From Flagellimonas yonaguniensis (GTDB lineage: Bacteria; Bacteroidota; Bacteroidia; Flavobacteriales; Flavobacteriaceae): DNA of 64,000 bases. Positions within the stretch are counted from its first letter, which is position 1. Each line of letters opens with the position of its first letter. Below, piece after piece: positions 42,972-52,637 of this stretch. The translations under genes were made by a program, and so were the position numbers. The notes below the pieces were generated by a model, which had not been told where the DNA came from, did no database searches, and saw only the letters and a program-made list of their open reading frames with translations. The stretch lies in the NCBI RefSeq assembly GCF_029193885.1, contig NZ_JARFVB010000001.1:372001-436000 (forward strand), in the 5' to 3' direction.

Positions 42972-45422
42972 ATGTTAAAAAAACACCTGATTACAGCCCT
43001 CCGACAGTTACAGCGAAAGCGATTGTTCACGGCATTGAACATTTTTGGGCTGGCAATTGGAATCAGTGTATGTTGGGGCATCTATAGGATTGTTTCATAT
43101 GAATACAGTTACGATCAAAACCTTGCCCAAAAAGAAAATATCTATCGTGTTGTTTCAGGTTTCATTTTTGATGAAAAAGAAGATTATAATGGCGGGGCCT
43201 CTAAGCCATTGTACCAAGGTATTCGGGAACAAATGGACGGATTGGAACACGTGGTGCCGGTATTCGAAAAATCCTACCAGAATGTTGAGGTAAAAAAACC
43301 TTCGGGCAACATCTTAAATTTTGGGGAACAACGAAATATTGCCGCCATTGATTCGGCCTATTTCAAAATGCTAAACTACCATTGGTTGGCAGGAACTGAA
43401 TCATCTTTCTTTGACAATCCCAATAGCGTAGTATTGACAGAAAGTAGGGCAAAACAATACTTTCCAGGCAAGGCTCCGAACGAAATTTTGGACCGGACCA
43501 TTATCTATTACGGGTATCGTGACACTATTCCCAAAACGGTGACAGGTGTTGTGGCCGATTTTGAACAACCCTCTGAGTTTACCACAAAGGAATTTTTTCC
43601 CTTGGAACACATTGCATATAATTTGAACACCTGGACCAATACCAATGGTTCGGATAGGCTCTATCTTCAATTGAATGAGGCTTCAAGCCCCGCGATCATC
43701 GCCAAGCAGGTGGATGCCATTATCCAACAAAAAACCAAAGAGTGGAGGGTCGAATCTGAAAGCACGTTTGAATTTAATCGATGGATCGAATTGTTGCCCT
43801 TAAGTGAATCCCATTTTTCCACGCATATTAGTGAAGGGAAAATAAGAAAAGCCAATAAACCTGTACTATATGGGTTAATGGGGATGGCCCTTTTCTTACT
43901 GCTCTTGGCATGTGTCAACTACATAAATTTAAGCATTGCGGGCATACCACAAAGGGCCAAGGAAATTGGAGTCCGAAAAACCCTGGGGGGGAATAAATTC
44001 CAGTTGATAAGCCAATTTTTATTGGAAACCTTGGTAACCACCCTTTTGGCCGCGATCTTGTCCATGATCTTGATCAAATTGGATTTTTGGTTGTTGAGAG
44101 GGATTATTCCACCAGAAATTTCACCTTTTACGGAAGTCTTGGAGTTTGTCCTTTTTATATCCGCCATAAGTATTTTGATTGCATTTCTGGCCGGTTTGTA
44201 CCCCGGCTGGTTGATTGCTCGGGTAAATGCCATCAATGTCTTCAGGAATACTTCCTTGCGCACCAAAAACAACAAAGGTTTCAACCTACAAAAAGCACTT
44301 ATTGTATTTCAGTTTGTCATTGCTTTGGTATTCATTACTTCTTCTTTGGTCATTGGAAAACAACTGCACTACTCCCTTACTTCTGATATGGGTTTTGATA
44401 AGGATGCCGTTGTTTTGGCACCTATTCCCTTTAAATATATTTTGGACGACAACTACAACGGAAAACAATTTGCCTTATATGAAGAGCTCAAAGCCATATC
44501 CGGCATCCAAAGTATTTCCTTGGGAGAGGCTCCATTGGAAGGAGGACATTCTTCAAGCCAATATGAGTATGCTGAAGATGGAAATCCCACCATCAATCGA
44601 CAAGTATCCCGGAAGTGGGTGGACACCTCATATCTCGATTTATACAACCTAAAGTTGTTGGCTGGAAGAAATCTCCATTCTTCCGAAAAACCTAAAGAAT
44701 TTGTAATCAATGAAACGGCCGTCAAAGCATTTGGTTTTGACTCTCCTCAAGACGCTTTGGGCAAACTCATTGGCCAAAAAGGGGAAAAAATGCCTATTGT
44801 AGGCGTTGTAAATGATTTTCACATGCGGGATTTCTATTCCACGATAGATCCCATGGCCTTTCAAATGGAAAAAGATAATCTGTACAATTTCAATATCAAA
44901 TTGGCAGGCAATAGTGCCGAATGGTCGACCACTTTAAAGAAAATTGAACAAAAATGGTATCAATTTTACCCTTCGGATAGTTTTTCCTATACCTTTTATG
45001 ACGATTCCATAGCGCAATTATACCAACAGGAACAACAATTGGCGACCTTGGTGAATTTAGCGACTATTATTGCCATATTCATTAGTTGTTTGGGGTTATT
45101 TGGACTAGCGGTCCTTACTGCATTCCAACGAACCAAAGAGATTGGTATCCGAAAAGTGATGGGGGCCTCCGTAGAGGGTATTGTTGGATTGCTTTCCAAA
45201 GAGTATATCTTTTTGGTAACCCTTGCACTGGTGATTGCATCGCCTATTGCGTGGTTTTTTATGGACAAATGGCTTCAAAAATTTGCCTATCGCATAGAAA
45301 TTGAGTGGTGGATGTTTGTGGCTGCTGGATTTTCGGCCTTGGCGATTGCCTTATTGACCGTAAGCACACAGGCCATAAAGGCGGCCATTGCCACCCCTGT
45401 ACAAAGCTTAAGAGACGAATAA
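42972..45422 (+). CDS. ABC permease 8 of 9 (FtsX/MacB type)
   Basis: An 816-residue permease, the longest of the array, starting MLKKHLITALRQLQRKRLFT. Coupling segments: IPQRAKEIGVRKTLGGNKFQ and FQRTKEIGIRKVMGASVEGI. The first periplasmic domain resembles that of permease 5. The tail is TPVQSLRDE. It lies 10 bases after permease 7. Confidence 0.92.
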   Translation: MLKKHLITALRQLQRKRLFTALNIFGLAIGISVCWGIYRIVSYEYSYDQNLAQKENIYRVVSGFIFDEKEDYNGGASKPLYQGIREQMDGLEHVVPVFEKSYQNVEVKKPSGNILNFGEQRNIAAIDSAYFKMLNYHWLAGTESSFFDNPNSVVLTESRAKQYFPGKAPNEILDRTIIYYGYRDTIPKTVTGVVADFEQPSEFTTKEFFPLEHIAYNLNTWTNTNGSDRLYLQLNEASSPAIIAKQVDAIIQQKTKEWRVESESTFEFNRWIELLPLSESHFSTHISEGKIRKANKPVLYGLMGMALFLLLLACVNYINLSIAGIPQRAKEIGVRKTLGGNKFQLISQFLLETLVTTLLAAILSMILIKLDFWLLRGIIPPEISPFTEVLEFVLFISAISILIAFLAGLYPGWLIARVNAINVFRNTSLRTKNNKGFNLQKALIVFQFVIALVFITSSLVIGKQLHYSLTSDMGFDKDAVVLAPIPFKYILDDNYNGKQFALYEELKAISGIQSISLGEAPLEGGHSSSQYEYAEDGNPTINRQVSRKWVDTSYLDLYNLKLLAGRNLHSSEKPKEFVINETAVKAFGFDSPQDALGKLIGQKGEKMPIVGVVNDFHMRDFYSTIDPMAFQMEKDNLYNFNIKLAGNSAEWSTTLKKIEQKWYQFYPSDSFSYTFYDDSIAQLYQQEQQLATLVNLATIIAIFISCLGLFGLAVLTAFQRTKEIGIRKVMGASVEGIVGLLSKEYIFLVTLALVIASPIAWFFMDKWLQKFAYRIEIEWWMFVAAGFSALAIALLTVSTQAIKAAIATPVQSLRDE

Positions 45423-45452
45423 AAGCTGAGAAAATCAATTAAACAGTATAAC

Positions 45453-47765
45453 ATGATTGGAATAAAATCTTTCTTAAGGCACCTTTCAAGGAATAAAATG
45501 TATACCAGTGTTACCGTTCTTGGATTTGCACTGTCTTTGACTTTTGTGCTCATTCTTGGCATATACATCCAGAATGAACTTTCCGTAGATGATTTCCATG
45601 AAAATAAGGACAGAATCTATAGGCTTGAGAATGAAACAGTTGATTTTTCCCCTCCCATTGCGACTGATTTAGCTGATATCTACCCTGAAATTGAAGATTT
45701 CACAAGGGTTTATAATGCATCTGGAAGAATTTCCAGGTCGGGAGGGCAAAAAGTAAAGTTTGACTATTTAGGTGTTGACCCTGGTTTTTTCAATATGTTT
45801 TCCTTCCCTTTGATTCAGGGAGATTCCAAACTGGTACTTCAAACCGAGGATGAGATTGTTTTGTCCAGGAATAAGGCCGTACAAATATTCGGCTCAGTAA
45901 CAGGAGCTATGGGCCAAAACATTTTTATTGAAGGGAACAATAAATTTACAGTCACGGGTGTGATGGAAAATTTCCCTGACAACACCCATTTTACCCAGCA
46001 GGATGCCTTGGTAAATCTTGGAGCGTTCAAAAAAGTATACGCTTTTGAAGATATAATGGAGGAATATGGCTGGTGTTCGCTCAGCATCTACCTCATGGCG
46101 AAGTCCAATACGGATCTTCCGGCAAAAGCACCTGAAATATTGGAAAATTTCAAGAAGAATTTTTGGCTTTACCAAGAAGGATGGGCAAAATCAGTGGTAA
46201 TGACCCCTTTACCGCAGCTTTATTTTAGCAATAAGATAGGAAATGGCACAAAATCCAATAGTAAAACCATGATTTTGGTGCTTTCAGGGATTGTATTCAT
46301 CATCCTTTTGTTGGCTATAGGGAATTATATCAACCTCACTATTGCACAAGCCACTTTCAGAGGGAAAGAAGTAGCTGTAAAAAAATTGTTGGGAGGCTCA
46401 AAAAGACAGTTGGTACGTCAGTTGGTCGTAGAATCCTTTGTACTCTGCTTTTCGGCATTTTTCATAGCGTTTTTATGGGCAATAATGCTGGAACCTGTAC
46501 TTGATACCATGCTGGACACCAAGCTTGAAATTCATCAGGCATTGACAGGGACCAATATGTTGATGGCTTTTGCACTACTAGTTTCGATAGGGTTCATTTC
46601 AGGAATTATTCCCGCAATCAAAATATCTAGATTTAAGCCCATCCAAGTGGTAAAGGGAGAATTGCGTACCAGGTCAAAAAGCATTTACTCCAAGGCGTTT
46701 ATCACTTTTCAATACACAGTGGCCATTGCTTTATTGGCCAGTAGTTGGATTATTCTTAAACAGACGAATTATTTAAGAGATAAGGATTTGGGATTTGACA
46801 AGGACAACATTGTCCAAATGGAATATTTGGGAGACACCAAACAGAAAGAGACCATAAAGGGCGAACTTTTGAAGATCCCCGGTGTAAAGGATGTGTCCAT
46901 TACTTGGCAAAGTCCATTGAGTGGAGGAAGTAACCAAACGTTTGACAGTAATGGGAAATCGGTGAGCTTTCAGGAATTTGCGGTGGATTCATCTTTTTAT
47001 GATGTTTTCAGCATTAAGGTTGCTCCTACAGAAGTGGCGTATACCCCAAATGGAGTGGTTTTGAATGAGGCCGCTTTAAAGGAATTGGGCATGACGAACA
47101 ATCCAGTTTCGTATCAAATGGGAGATCGGGAAATACCTGTTTTGGGTGTAGTAAAGGATTTCAACTTTAAACAATTAAGGGACAATGTCGGTCCTTTGAT
47201 GATCAGGCAACAAAACCCCGGACAATTTGCAGATAATGTTTTTTTAAAACTGGACGGCAAGGGGGCAATCAATACAATCAGTCAAATAAAAACCACGTAT
47301 TCCAACATTATCGGAAATGTGGAGTTTGATGTCCGATTTGTCGATGAAGCCATATCCCAGTGGTATAAAAAGGAGGAGCGTACAGGAAAAATCATCAGTT
47401 ATTTTACTGTTTTAGCTGTGATTATCTCTTCTATGGGCATATTGGCGATGGCGACTTTTTACATGCAACAACGTAAAAAGGAAATTGGTGTCAGAAAAGT
47501 GAATGGGGCCACTATAGGAAGGGTCATGGCACTTTTGAGCAAAGATTTTATAAAATGGGTAATGTTGGCATTTATCATAGCGGTTCCCGTATCATGGTAT
47601 GCTATGCATAGATGGCTGCAAAGCTTTGCCTATAAAACCACAATGGATTGGTGGGTATTTGTTTTTGCTGGTATCCTTACGCTATTGATGGCATTGCTCA
47701 CGGTAAGTTGGCAAAGCTACAAGGCTGCTTCTGCCAATCCTGTTAAAAGTTTGAGGAACGAATAA
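45453..47765 (+). CDS. ABC permease 9 of 9 (FtsX/MacB type)
   Basis: A 770-residue permease, the shortest of the array, starting MIGIKSFLRHLSRNKMYTSV. The first coupling segment, ATFRGKEVAVKKLLGGSKRQ, is altered (AVKK for GIRK); the second, QQRKKEIGVRKVNGATIGRV, is close to normal. The first periplasmic domain is reduced by about 25 residues compared with the others. It lies 30 bases after permease 8 and 11 bases before the serine hydrolase. The tail NPVKSLRNE is typical. Confidence 0.92.
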   Translation: MIGIKSFLRHLSRNKMYTSVTVLGFALSLTFVLILGIYIQNELSVDDFHENKDRIYRLENETVDFSPPIATDLADIYPEIEDFTRVYNASGRISRSGGQKVKFDYLGVDPGFFNMFSFPLIQGDSKLVLQTEDEIVLSRNKAVQIFGSVTGAMGQNIFIEGNNKFTVTGVMENFPDNTHFTQQDALVNLGAFKKVYAFEDIMEEYGWCSLSIYLMAKSNTDLPAKAPEILENFKKNFWLYQEGWAKSVVMTPLPQLYFSNKIGNGTKSNSKTMILVLSGIVFIILLLAIGNYINLTIAQATFRGKEVAVKKLLGGSKRQLVRQLVVESFVLCFSAFFIAFLWAIMLEPVLDTMLDTKLEIHQALTGTNMLMAFALLVSIGFISGIIPAIKISRFKPIQVVKGELRTRSKSIYSKAFITFQYTVAIALLASSWIILKQTNYLRDKDLGFDKDNIVQMEYLGDTKQKETIKGELLKIPGVKDVSITWQSPLSGGSNQTFDSNGKSVSFQEFAVDSSFYDVFSIKVAPTEVAYTPNGVVLNEAALKELGMTNNPVSYQMGDREIPVLGVVKDFNFKQLRDNVGPLMIRQQNPGQFADNVFLKLDGKGAINTISQIKTTYSNIIGNVEFDVRFVDEAISQWYKKEERTGKIISYFTVLAVIISSMGILAMATFYMQQRKKEIGVRKVNGATIGRVMALLSKDFIKWVMLAFIIAVPVSWYAMHRWLQSFAYKTTMDWWVFVFAGILTLLMALLTVSWQSYKAASANPVKSLRNE

Positions 47766-47776
47766 CCGCTTATAAA

Positions 47777-49288
47777 ATGAACCATTTAAAGAAATTTCGA
47801 AGTAATCTGTTCATTGTTTCATTGTTGTCTTTGATGTTCAATGCTGTCGTTACCGGACAAGAGACATCGGAAACAAATCTCAAAACCAGGATAGATGAAT
47901 ATGTAAGTCAAAGTGTGGAAAATGGCTACTCAGGGAGCATTTTGGTTGCGAAGAAAGGAGAAATCATACTGTCCAAAGGATATGGCTGGGCAGATAGATT
48001 AAAAAAAATACCAAATACGCCATCTACGGTGTTCAATATAGGGTCGGTTACCAAACAATTCACTGCAACGGCGATTTTAAAGCTTCAGGAAGACGGGAAA
48101 CTCAACGTACAGGATAAGATTTCAAAATATTTTCCAGAAGCCCCGGCCGATAAAAAGGATATTACCATACATCAATTGCTCACCCATACATCTGGCGTAT
48201 CACCTGGTACAGGAGGTTTCAGGTATGATAAAGCAAGCAAAGAAACATTTTTAAGCGACTTTTTTGCAGCAGAGTTAATGTATTCACCAGGATCAAAGCA
48301 TACTTATGCCAATGCCAACTACATATTATTGTCAGCTATAATTGAACAGGTCTCACAACAAGACTATGAAACCTTTTTAAGGGAAAGCTTTTGGACTCCT
48401 TTGCAAATGCACCATACAGGTTATAAAGGAATATACTTTGACAGTGAGAAACTTGCCCACGGGTACTATTTCCATTATACAGATGGCGAATGGAGAGATT
48501 GGGGAACAACCCAAAAATACCTTCCGTACAATGAAGATCATTGGTACAGCATAGGAAAAGGCGATATCTATTCCACGGTTGAAGACCTTTATAAATGGCA
48601 TTTAGCACTGGAAAAAAATGTAGTACTACGTGTGGAAACAAAAAAATTAATGGAAGAAGCCCATGTTCCAGAGAATGAATCAAAATCATCATTTTATGGT
48701 TATGGTTGGGCGATATTCAATTCACAGAACAACTCAAAAATTGTGGCACATAACGGGAGCAACGGCATTTATTTTGCGGATTTCTTGCGATTTGTGGAAG
48801 ATGATATGGTTGTAATTGCACTATCAAATATTATTTTAAACCAGCAATCAGAAAGTGTGGCGTGGGAACTTGCCAAAATTGTCATGGACTCTGGATACCG
48901 ACCCAAAACCATTCCAAAAAACAAGTATGAACTGGTTTTTGATTTTATCAGATCTAATAATCCGGAGAATGTGAACCAATTGCCTCAATTTATTGAGGCC
49001 AAAACAGGAACCCCGATTAACGACAAAGCACTTTTGAACCGAATTGGATTTAAACAAGTATCGGAAAATAAGGATACAGCATGGGGCATATCTCTTTTAA
49101 AGCTCAATGCAAGTCTTTTTCCAGATGATGGAAATCTTTGGGACTCCCTTGGAGAAGGATACTATTTAATAAATGACAAAGACAATGCAATTAAGAGTTT
49201 TACAAAAGCAATTGAGCTCAGACCTGAAACCAATTGTTATTGGTGTGAAAACTCAGCACAACGATTAGAGAAATTAAAAAACGAATAA
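47777..49288 (+). CDS. Secreted class-C beta-lactamase-fold serine hydrolase
   Basis: A 503-residue protein. Residues 1-27 (FRSNLFIVSLLSLMFNAVVT) are a signal peptide. The active-site motifs of the beta-lactamase/transpeptidase superfamily are present: nucleophile S90 and K93 in SVTK, Y177-x-N179 in TYANANY, and HNGSNG at 325-330 in the place of the KTG box. The last 90 residues look like a TPR-type repeat region (LWDSLGEGYYLINDKDNAIK, SFTKAIELRP). Such proteins are peptidases, esterases or modifiers of D-amino-acid peptides rather than resistance enzymes. It lies in the transporter operon, 11 bases after permease 9 and 1 base before the second ATPase gene. Confidence 0.88.
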   Translation: MNHLKKFRSNLFIVSLLSLMFNAVVTGQETSETNLKTRIDEYVSQSVENGYSGSILVAKKGEIILSKGYGWADRLKKIPNTPSTVFNIGSVTKQFTATAILKLQEDGKLNVQDKISKYFPEAPADKKDITIHQLLTHTSGVSPGTGGFRYDKASKETFLSDFFAAELMYSPGSKHTYANANYILLSAIIEQVSQQDYETFLRESFWTPLQMHHTGYKGIYFDSEKLAHGYYFHYTDGEWRDWGTTQKYLPYNEDHWYSIGKGDIYSTVEDLYKWHLALEKNVVLRVETKKLMEEAHVPENESKSSFYGYGWAIFNSQNNSKIVAHNGSNGIYFADFLRFVEDDMVVIALSNIILNQQSESVAWELAKIVMDSGYRPKTIPKNKYELVFDFIRSNNPENVNQLPQFIEAKTGTPINDKALLNRIGFKQVSENKDTAWGISLLKLNASLFPDDGNLWDSLGEGYYLINDKDNAIKSFTKAIELRPETNCYWCENSAQRLEKLKNE

Positions 49289-49289
49289 A

Positions 49290-49952
49290 ATGCTATTACA
49301 ACTCAACAACATATTCAAATGGGTCAACTCGGGAGGCCAACGTATTTTTTTACTGAAGGACATTAACCTGGAAGTCGAAGAAGGAGAATTTATCTCTGTC
49401 ATGGGGCCATCGGGATCAGGCAAGTCCACTTTGCTCAACGTCATTGGGATGCTGGATACTTTTGATGAAGGGGAATACAATTTTCTGGATGAATCTGTTC
49501 ATTCCCTCAAAGAAAAACACCGATCCAATCTGTACAAACAATATATTGGTTTTGTATTCCAATCCTATCATTTGCTCGATGAACTTACCGTTAAAGAGAA
49601 TCTGGAAATGCCCTTGATCTATAAAAAAATAAAAGGCTCGGAGCGTAAGGCCATGGTGGCCGATATGCTGGATCGTTTCAATATTGTGGGCAAGAAAGAC
49701 CTTTTTCCAGCTCAACTGAGTGGTGGTCAGCAACAGTTGGTAGGCGTGGCGAGAGCCTTGATTGCCAATCCAAAATTGATTTTGGCAGATGAGCCAACGG
49801 GCAATCTAAATTCTAAACAGGGCGAGGAGATTATGGAGCTGTTCAAGCAATTAAATGAAGAGGGAGTAACTATCATCCAAGTGACCCACTCCGAGAAAAA
49901 TGCGGAATACGGCTCTAGAATCATCAATTTATTGGACGGGAGAATGGTTTGA
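49290..49952 (+). CDS. ABC transporter ATPase 2 (MacB/LolD type, altered motifs)
   Basis: A 220-residue ATPase. Walker A GPSGSGKST (39-47), Q-loop (VFQSYHLLDELT), signature LSGGQQQ (143-149), Walker B LILADE and the H-loop (VTHSEKN) are present. Two changes stand out beside ATPase 1: the residue after the signature is Leu150 where Arg is usual, and the D-loop reads GNLNS, with Asn174 replacing Asp. The D-loop Asp helps position the partner Walker A, so hydrolysis may be asymmetric or slower if this chain pairs with ATPase 1. It is the last gene of the operon and starts one base after the hydrolase stop. Confidence 0.93.
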   Translation: MLLQLNNIFKWVNSGGQRIFLLKDINLEVEEGEFISVMGPSGSGKSTLLNVIGMLDTFDEGEYNFLDESVHSLKEKHRSNLYKQYIGFVFQSYHLLDELTVKENLEMPLIYKKIKGSERKAMVADMLDRFNIVGKKDLFPAQLSGGQQQLVGVARALIANPKLILADEPTGNLNSKQGEEIMELFKQLNEEGVTIIQVTHSEKNAEYGSRIINLLDGRMV

Positions 49953-49999
49953 TCTTGGGAATTGTTGGGTAATTGAGTTATTAGGTTAGTACTGTTCTG

Positions 50000-50024
50000 T
50001 CATTCTGAACCCGGCGAAGAATCT
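50000..50024. repeat. Dispersed Bacteroidota intergenic repeat remnant
   Basis: TCATTCTGAACCCGGCGAAG and the next bases (AATCT) match the widespread flavobacterial intergenic motif of the form TCATTCTGAgc...GAAGAATCT. It is in the 90-base gap between two convergent genes. Recognition is from memory of such genomes, and no second copy is seen in the window. Confidence 0.4.
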
Positions 50025-50041
50025 AAATAGTCATATGTGAA

Positions 50042-51160
50042 CTAATCGGCTAGATCGGCTAATTCCTTGCCCACAAGACTGCCTAGCGCCACGCCCATTC
50101 CACCCAAGCGGACCCCGCAGTAAATGGATTCTGAAACTTGTTTGACTATAGGGGATTTTTGGGAACCAACCCCCATGATACCGCTCCATCTACGTTCAAT
50201 TTTCACGGGATGATCGGGTAGAATCATATTGCGGAGCAATGCCTCCAATTGGTTTTGGATAATCTTCGTTTCTCCGAATGCGGTAGTTTCCTCGGTTTCA
50301 AAATCAAGGTTCCTTCCCCCACCGAACAGGATCCTATCATCAATGTTGCGGAAGTAATAATAACCCTCCTCAAAATGGAAGGTGCCTTTAATGTGTAAAT
50401 TTTTGATGGGCTCTGTAATCAAAACTTGGGCTCGAGCAGGTTTCACCGTTTCTGATTTCAATAATTTCGATGCAAACCCGTTGGTGGCCACAAATACTTT
50501 TTTGGATAAAAATTCAAAGTCAGCGGTTTTGATGATTCCCCCTCCATTGGATTCAACTACCTCTTCGACCATAACCCCATTTAAAATGGGTATTTCCATC
50601 GACATACACTTTTGAATCAAGGAACGCATCATCTTACCCGTGTCCAATTGTCCTTCCAGCAGGTGTGTGATGTATTTTTTTTGGATATTGGAGAATCCAA
50701 ATAAATTGGAATTGGAGACAAAAGGCTTTTTGGCAAAAATGGGTTCCATCAAATTATTGAGGTAAGGGACAGATTCCAAGCATTTTTCGTAGAACCCAGG
50801 TTTTTCCATAGGAAAAAGTTCGTGACTGCCATGCAGTTGAAAACCGATGGCCTCATCTCCCAACAGACTGCGTAACCTCTGAATGCCATTCCATCTTTTT
50901 TGAACGAGTTCCACCACTTCTTCTTCGTTGTGATGCTCTAGGTCTGCTAAAATCTCAGAAACGCTTCCAAAACAAGCAAAACCAGCATTTTTGGTGCTGG
51001 CACCTTGTGGCAAACTGCCCTTTTCGAGAATCAAGATGTTGCTTTTGGGGTATTTTTCCTTTAAACTGATGGCACAATTGATTCCAACAATACCACTGCC
51101 GATAATGGTAAAATCGACATGGGTAAACCAGCTTTTATGTTCCCAATAACTTAACTCCAT
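50042..51160 (-). CDS. FAD-dependent amino-acid oxidase-like protein (DAO family)
   Basis: A 372-residue flavoprotein. The dinucleotide fold near 15-45 reads FTIIGSGIVGINCAISLKEK with the GxGxxG motif and an acidic strand end (NILILEKG). The segment GASTKNAGFACFGSVSE and the C-terminal RRWSGIMGVG...GVRLGGMGVALG match the DAO family (glycine/D-amino acid oxidases). Substrate is unknown; there are no neighbouring catabolic genes. It is convergent with the end of the transporter operon and starts just downstream of the terminator of accBC. Confidence 0.85.
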   Translation of the reverse strand: MELSYWEHKSWFTHVDFTIIGSGIVGINCAISLKEKYPKSNILILEKGSLPQGASTKNAGFACFGSVSEILADLEHHNEEEVVELVQKRWNGIQRLRSLLGDEAIGFQLHGSHELFPMEKPGFYEKCLESVPYLNNLMEPIFAKKPFVSNSNLFGFSNIQKKYITHLLEGQLDTGKMMRSLIQKCMSMEIPILNGVMVEEVVESNGGGIIKTADFEFLSKKVFVATNGFASKLLKSETVKPARAQVLITEPIKNLHIKGTFHFEEGYYYFRNIDDRILFGGGRNLDFETEETTAFGETKIIQNQLEALLRNMILPDHPVKIERRWSGIMGVGSQKSPIVKQVSESIYCGVRLGGMGVALGSLVGKELADLAD

Positions 51161-51170
51161 AAAAGAAAAA

Positions 51171-51187
51171 CCCCGAATTTATCGGGG
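51171..51187 (-). terminator. Rho-independent terminator of the accBC unit
   Basis: CCCCGA (51171-51176) and TCGGGG (51182-51187) pair over a 5-base loop. On the minus strand TTTTTCTTTTA follows at once. It is 6 bases beyond the accC stop codon and partly limits read-through into the oxidoreductase gene. Confidence 0.85.
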
Positions 51188-51193
51188 CTTTGT

Positions 51194-52552
51194 TTAATGT
51201 TCTTCTTTATACTTTGGATCCATTTCAAAATCCTCCATGAATTTGGTGGTGTAATTGCCTGCCAAATAATCGGGGTGGTCCATCAACTGACGGTGAAACG
51301 GAATGGTGGTCTTGATTCCCTCGATAACGAACTCGTCCAAGGCCCTTCTCATTTTATTAATGGCCTCTTCCCTTGTTTGCGCCGTTGTGATCAACTTGGC
51401 GATCATGGAATCATAATTTGGCGGAATCATGTAACCGCTGTACACATGGGTGTCCAAACGAACACCATGTCCACCAGGAGTGTGTAGGGTGGTAATCTTT
51501 CCTGGAGAAGGCCTGAAATCGTTGTAAGGGTCTTCCGCATTGATACGGCACTCGATGGAGTGCAATTTTGGGAAATAGTTTTTCCCTGAAATTGGAACAC
51601 CGCCTGCAACCAAAATTTGCTCACGGATCAAATCGTAGTCCACAACCTGTTCGGTAATGGGGTGCTCGACCTGAATACGGGTGTTCATTTCCATAAAATA
51701 GAAATTTCGGTGTTTGTCCACCAAAAACTCAATGGTTCCCGCGCCTTCATATTTAATATATTCTGCTGCCTTCACGGCTGCTTTCCCCATATCTTCACGG
51801 AGCTTGTCCGTCATAAACGGTGAAGGAGTCTCTTCGGTAAGCTTTTGGTGCCTACGTTGTACTGAGCAATCCCTTTCGGACAAGTGACAGGCTTTGCCAT
51901 ATTGGTCGCCCACAATTTGGATTTCGATATGGCGAGGCTCTTCAATCAGTTTTTCCATGTACATTCCGCCATTTCCAAAAGCTGCAGTCGCTTCCGTTAC
52001 GGCACTGTTGAAGTTTTTCTCCATTTCGTCCTCGGACCAAATGGCACGCATACCTTTACCACCACCACCGGCGGTAGCCTTGATCATTACGGGATAACCC
52101 ATTTTTTTGGCTTCCTTTCGGGCATGGTCAACATCCTTAAGCAAACCTTCTGAACCCGGCACCGTTGGGACACCAGCTTTTTTCATGGTCTCTTTAGCAG
52201 TTGCTTTGTCCCCCATTTTGTCAATCTGTTCGCCAGAAGCTCCAATGAACTTGATATCATGCTCGGCACAGATTTTTGAGAACTTGGAGTTTTCTGAAAG
52301 GAACCCGTATCCTGGGTGAATGGCATCGGCATTGGTGATTTCCGCTGCGGCTATAATATTTGGGATCTTTAAATAGGATTCGCTGCTGGGTGCTGGACCA
52401 ATACAAACGGCTTCGTCGGCAAAGCGGACGTGAAGACTTTCCTCGTCGGCCTTGGAGTAAACGGCCACGGTTTTAATGCCCATCTCCTTACAGGTCCTTA
52501 TGATCCGCAGGGCAATTTCGCCCCTATTTGCAATCAATACTTTTTTAAACAT
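51194..52552 (-). CDS. accC: Acetyl-CoA carboxylase biotin carboxylase subunit
   Basis: A 452-residue ATP-grasp enzyme starting [17 protein letters not shown] at the ATG at 52552; an ATG at 52561 would add only three residues. It carboxylates the biotin on AccB using ATP and bicarbonate, the first step of malonyl-CoA synthesis. Motifs visible: the glycine-rich loop ([14 protein letters not shown]), the biotin-carboxylase signature ([15 protein letters not shown]) and [13 protein letters not shown] with the active-site Glu and Arg. It lies after accB in the yceD-rpmF-fabH-accB-accC run. The length is normal. Confidence 0.96.
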   Translation of the reverse strand: MFKKVLIANRGEIALRIIRTCKEMGIKTVAVYSKADEESLHVRFADEAVCIGPAPSSESYLKIPNIIAAAEITNADAIHPGYGFLSENSKFSKICAEHDIKFIGASGEQIDKMGDKATAKETMKKAGVPTVPGSEGLLKDVDHARKEAKKMGYPVMIKATAGGGGKGMRAIWSEDEMEKNFNSAVTEATAAFGNGGMYMEKLIEEPRHIEIQIVGDQYGKACHLSERDCSVQRRHQKLTEETPSPFMTDKLREDMGKAAVKAAEYIKYEGAGTIEFLVDKHRNFYFMEMNTRIQVEHPITEQVVDYDLIREQILVAGGVPISGKNYFPKLHSIECRINAEDPYNDFRPSPGKITTLHTPGGHGVRLDTHVYSGYMIPPNYDSMIAKLITTAQTREEAINKMRRALDEFVIEGIKTTIPFHRQLMDHPDYLAGNYTTKFMEDFEMDPKYKEEH

Positions 52553-52637
52553 AGAACACAATCTTAAGTTAGGAATTCTAAATCTTAAATGGTTTTGGGC
52601 AACAGAATGTCATCCAAAATTTATCATTCAAAATTCA

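Noticed and set aside
47777..49288. Beta-lactam resistance gene
   Set aside because: The motifs are of the broad serine-hydrolase superfamily; the HNG box, TPR-like tail and operon context do not indicate a resistance enzyme.
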